NCBI GenBank assembly: GCA_947478845.1
Contig: CANJXC010000015.1
Location: 1 to 64,000 of the forward strand
Length of the DNA: 64,000 nucleotides
Direction: 5' to 3'
Source: Spirochaetales bacterium
GTDB lineage: Bacteria > Spirochaetota > Spirochaetia > JABEVK01
Part shown: in pieces, positions 62,453 through 64,000 of the stretch
How positions within the stretch are numbered: position 1 is the stretch's first letter
Layout: every line of letters starts with the position of its first letter
Program-made: the position numbers and the translations under genes
The notes under the pieces: model-generated
The model's input: the letters and a program-made list of their open reading frames with translations, nothing else
The model's database searches: none
Told to the model about the DNA's origin: nothing

Positions 62453-63480
62453 ATCTGCCTAGGGCCCACGCCAACCCGCTGATCGGTTTGTCGAGCACAC
62501 TGCTGGCGTTGGCGGTTTCACTTTTGGCTACGGTTGTCCTGCTTGTGGTTTTTGGCAGCCATCCCCTTTCGGCCTTGAGGAGCTTTTTTGTGGGACCCTT
62601 TTCGTCACCCTTGGCTTGGGGCAACACGCTCAACCAGAGCTCTCTGCTCGTCCTGACGGGTTTGGCTGCTTCAGTGGCCTTCGGGGCCGGAGCTTTCAAC
62701 CTTGGCGGCGAGGGCCAGGTGTACCTCGGTGGTTTGGCGGCTCTGGCCGCCGCTCTGTTTTTGCCCCCCGTTTGGGGAGCGCTGGGAATCTTGGCGGCGC
62801 TTGTTTCCGGCATGGTGGCGGGGGCAGGTTTGGGTGCCGTGAGCGGTGCCCTCAAGGCTCGCTGGCAAGCCGACGAGTTAATCACCACGTTTCTGCTTTC
62901 TGCCAGCGTTGTGCCCGTCGTTGACAGCCTCATCACCAGCCCCCTGTTCGGCGCGGCCGGTAGCTTTCTGATCACTTCGCGCAAAATACCGCAGGAGTTT
63001 TGGCTTCCTGGGTTGTTGGCGCCGTCTAACTTGCACTGGGGGGCGTTGTTGACCCTGCCGCTGGCTGTTGTTTTTGGAGTTCTGGTGAACTCCACGCCGT
63101 GGGGCTACCGACTGCGCTTGTTGGGCCGCAACAGGGCCTTTGCGCAATACACCGGGCTTTCTATGGCCAGCTACAGCCTGCTCCCCTTGGGGCTTTCGGG
63201 AGCGCTTCACGGCCTTGCCGGAGCTCTGGGAGTGCTGGGAACCCAGCATGCGCTGGTGCAGGGCTTTAGTTCCGGCTGGGGCTGGAACGGCATCGCGGTA
63301 GCCCTTATCGCCCGAACCAACCCGTGGGCAGTGGTGCCTGCGGCGCTGCTTTTCACCTTTCTCGATCAGGCCTCCCGAATGGTGGTTCTTCAGGGCCAAT
63401 TCCCTTTCCAGTTGAGCGCGCTGTTTCAGGCCGCCATCCTGTTCTTCATCACAGCGCAAATCGTACGGAGGCGGTCATGA
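62449..63480 (+). CDS. BMP-type ABC transporter permease (second system, first subunit)
   Basis: 343 aa from a TTG overlapping the ATPase stop (TTGA), with GGGAGTGG upstream; the frame back to 62344 covers the ATPase gene. About ten helices. VAFGAGAFNLGGEGQVYLGGLAALA is the permease core and GYRLRLLGRNRAFAQYTGLSM the coupling loop. Counterpart of the gene at 33086-34204. Stop overlaps the next ATG (ATGA). Confidence 0.88.
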   Translation: MNLPRAHANPLIGLSSTLLALAVSLLATVVLLVVFGSHPLSALRSFFVGPFSSPLAWGNTLNQSSLLVLTGLAASVAFGAGAFNLGGEGQVYLGGLAALAAALFLPPVWGALGILAALVSGMVAGAGLGAVSGALKARWQADELITTFLLSASVVPVVDSLITSPLFGAAGSFLITSRKIPQEFWLPGLLAPSNLHWGALLTLPLAVVFGVLVNSTPWGYRLRLLGRNRAFAQYTGLSMASYSLLPLGLSGALHGLAGALGVLGTQHALVQGFSSGWGWNGIAVALIARTNPWAVVPAALLFTFLDQASRMVVLQGQFPFQLSALFQAAILFFITAQIVRRRS

Positions 63481-64000
63481 ACCTCCCCTTTGACCTGTTT
63501 ACGCCTTTGCTGTTGGCGGCTCTGGGAGCGCTTTTTTCCGAACGAGCGGGACTTCTGAATATCGCTCTTGAGGGCCAGATGCTAGGCGGTGCGTTCACAG
63601 CCATCCTGGTGCAGCAACTCACGGGGAATCTGGCCCTGACGGTGCTCGCCGTGACGTCGTTCGGAGCGCTCAGCAGCTTGGTTCTGGCTTGGGGAACCTT
63701 GAAGCTCAAGGCCGACCCGTTTATTGCCGCGCTGGGGTTGAACCTCTTGGTTCCCGCCCTCACGAGCTGGGTGAGTTTCCTGCTGTTTGGCAACCTCGGC
63801 GTGATCAGGTTGGCAACCAATGTGGCGCCGCGGTGGGAGGGCATTCCGGTGACCTTTTTGCTGGCGCTGGCGCTCGCTGGCTTAGCTCATTTTGTTCTCT
63901 TCCATACGTCGTGGGGGCTACGCCTGCGCTCTGCTGGTGCTTCCGAACACCTGATGGCCAGCCGGAGTTTAGGTACCAGAGGGATCAAGACGGCCGCGGT
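63477..64000 (+). CDS. BMP-type ABC transporter permease (second system, second subunit), partial
   Basis: At least 174 aa, cut by the window end. LLAALGALFSERAGLLNIALEGQMLGGAFTAI is the permease core, and SWGLRLRSAGASEHLMASRSLG the coupling loop, matching the gene at 34201-35106. It starts in the stop of the first permease (ATGA). Confidence 0.87.
   Translation, partial: MNLPFDLFTPLLLAALGALFSERAGLLNIALEGQMLGGAFTAILVQQLTGNLALTVLAVTSFGALSSLVLAWGTLKLKADPFIAALGLNLLVPALTSWVSFLLFGNLGVIRLATNVAPRWEGIPVTFLLALALAGLAHFVLFHTSWGLRLRSAGASEHLMASRSLGTRGIKTAA

Overview
The window reads as a chromosomal segment from a free-living or commensal anaerobic spirochaete (Spirochaetota, Treponema/Spirochaeta-like). 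This is inferred from gene content, not from a marker gene. Supporting content: a bacterial XPB helicase plus a large XPB-associated protein, two BMP/PnrA-type nucleoside ABC transporters, an M30-type lipoprotein peptidase, fermentative pyruvate:ferredoxin oxidoreductase, signal peptides and outer-membrane-like barrels, and a moderately high G+C content. There is no rRNA, tRNA, IS element, prophage or CRISPR array. Genes are dense and often overlap by 1-8 bases.

Layout. 76-4393: PhoH/PIN ATPase, a membrane-anchored methyltransferase-like protein and the XPB helicase. 4408-8122 (minus): a four-gene operon ending in an NtrY-like kinase and an NtrC-like sigma-54 activator. It is preceded by a good sigma-54 promoter and two tandem inverted repeats about 130 and 155 bp upstream, so it looks self-activated. 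8344-12407: XPB-associated protein, beta-lactamase-fold hydrolase, extended SDR. 12611-20680: pyruvate:ferredoxin oxidoreductase, then a run of minus-strand envelope genes (M30 peptidase, dienelactone hydrolase-like lipoprotein, DUF6159-like membrane protein). 20754-28764: PAS kinase, ICMT-like membrane protein, ModF-like double ATPase, a TetR/oxidoreductase divergent pair, and a SulP-STAS-cNMP transporter. 28770-35843: glycogen synthase and a nucleoside uptake and phosphorolysis operon (binding lipoprotein, ATPase, two permeases, DeoD). 35998-45290: two envelope barrels, uridine kinase, hybrid kinase, cobalamin-dependent MetH, YgjP-like peptidase, glutathione peroxidase. 45390-50322: araB-araA-araD with a LacI-type regulator. 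50282-53889: a 740-aa unknown protein coupled to an FGGY kinase. 54255-57869: NarL-type two-component pair, divergent membrane protein, PRPP synthetase. 57939-64000: HflK/HflC and a second BMP-type nucleoside transporter that runs off the end.

Physiology: sugar fermentation (arabinose into the pentose phosphate pathway, pyruvate oxidation with ferredoxin, glycogen storage) combined with salvage of nucleosides and bases (two importers, phosphorylase, uridine kinase, PRPP synthetase).

The most striking non-coding signal is promoter-to-start geometry. About a dozen genes lack a Shine-Dalgarno sequence and instead carry a -10 hexamer (TAnnnT-like) ending 6-8 bases before the start codon, several with a TTGnnn -35 box at 17-18 bp. 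This predicts extensive leaderless transcription. It includes a 36-bp gap holding two divergent promoters, a GTG-initiated TetR gene and a possible ATT start. It also resolves several start codons; for example it puts the MetH cobalamin-ligand histidine at residue 759, as in E. coli.
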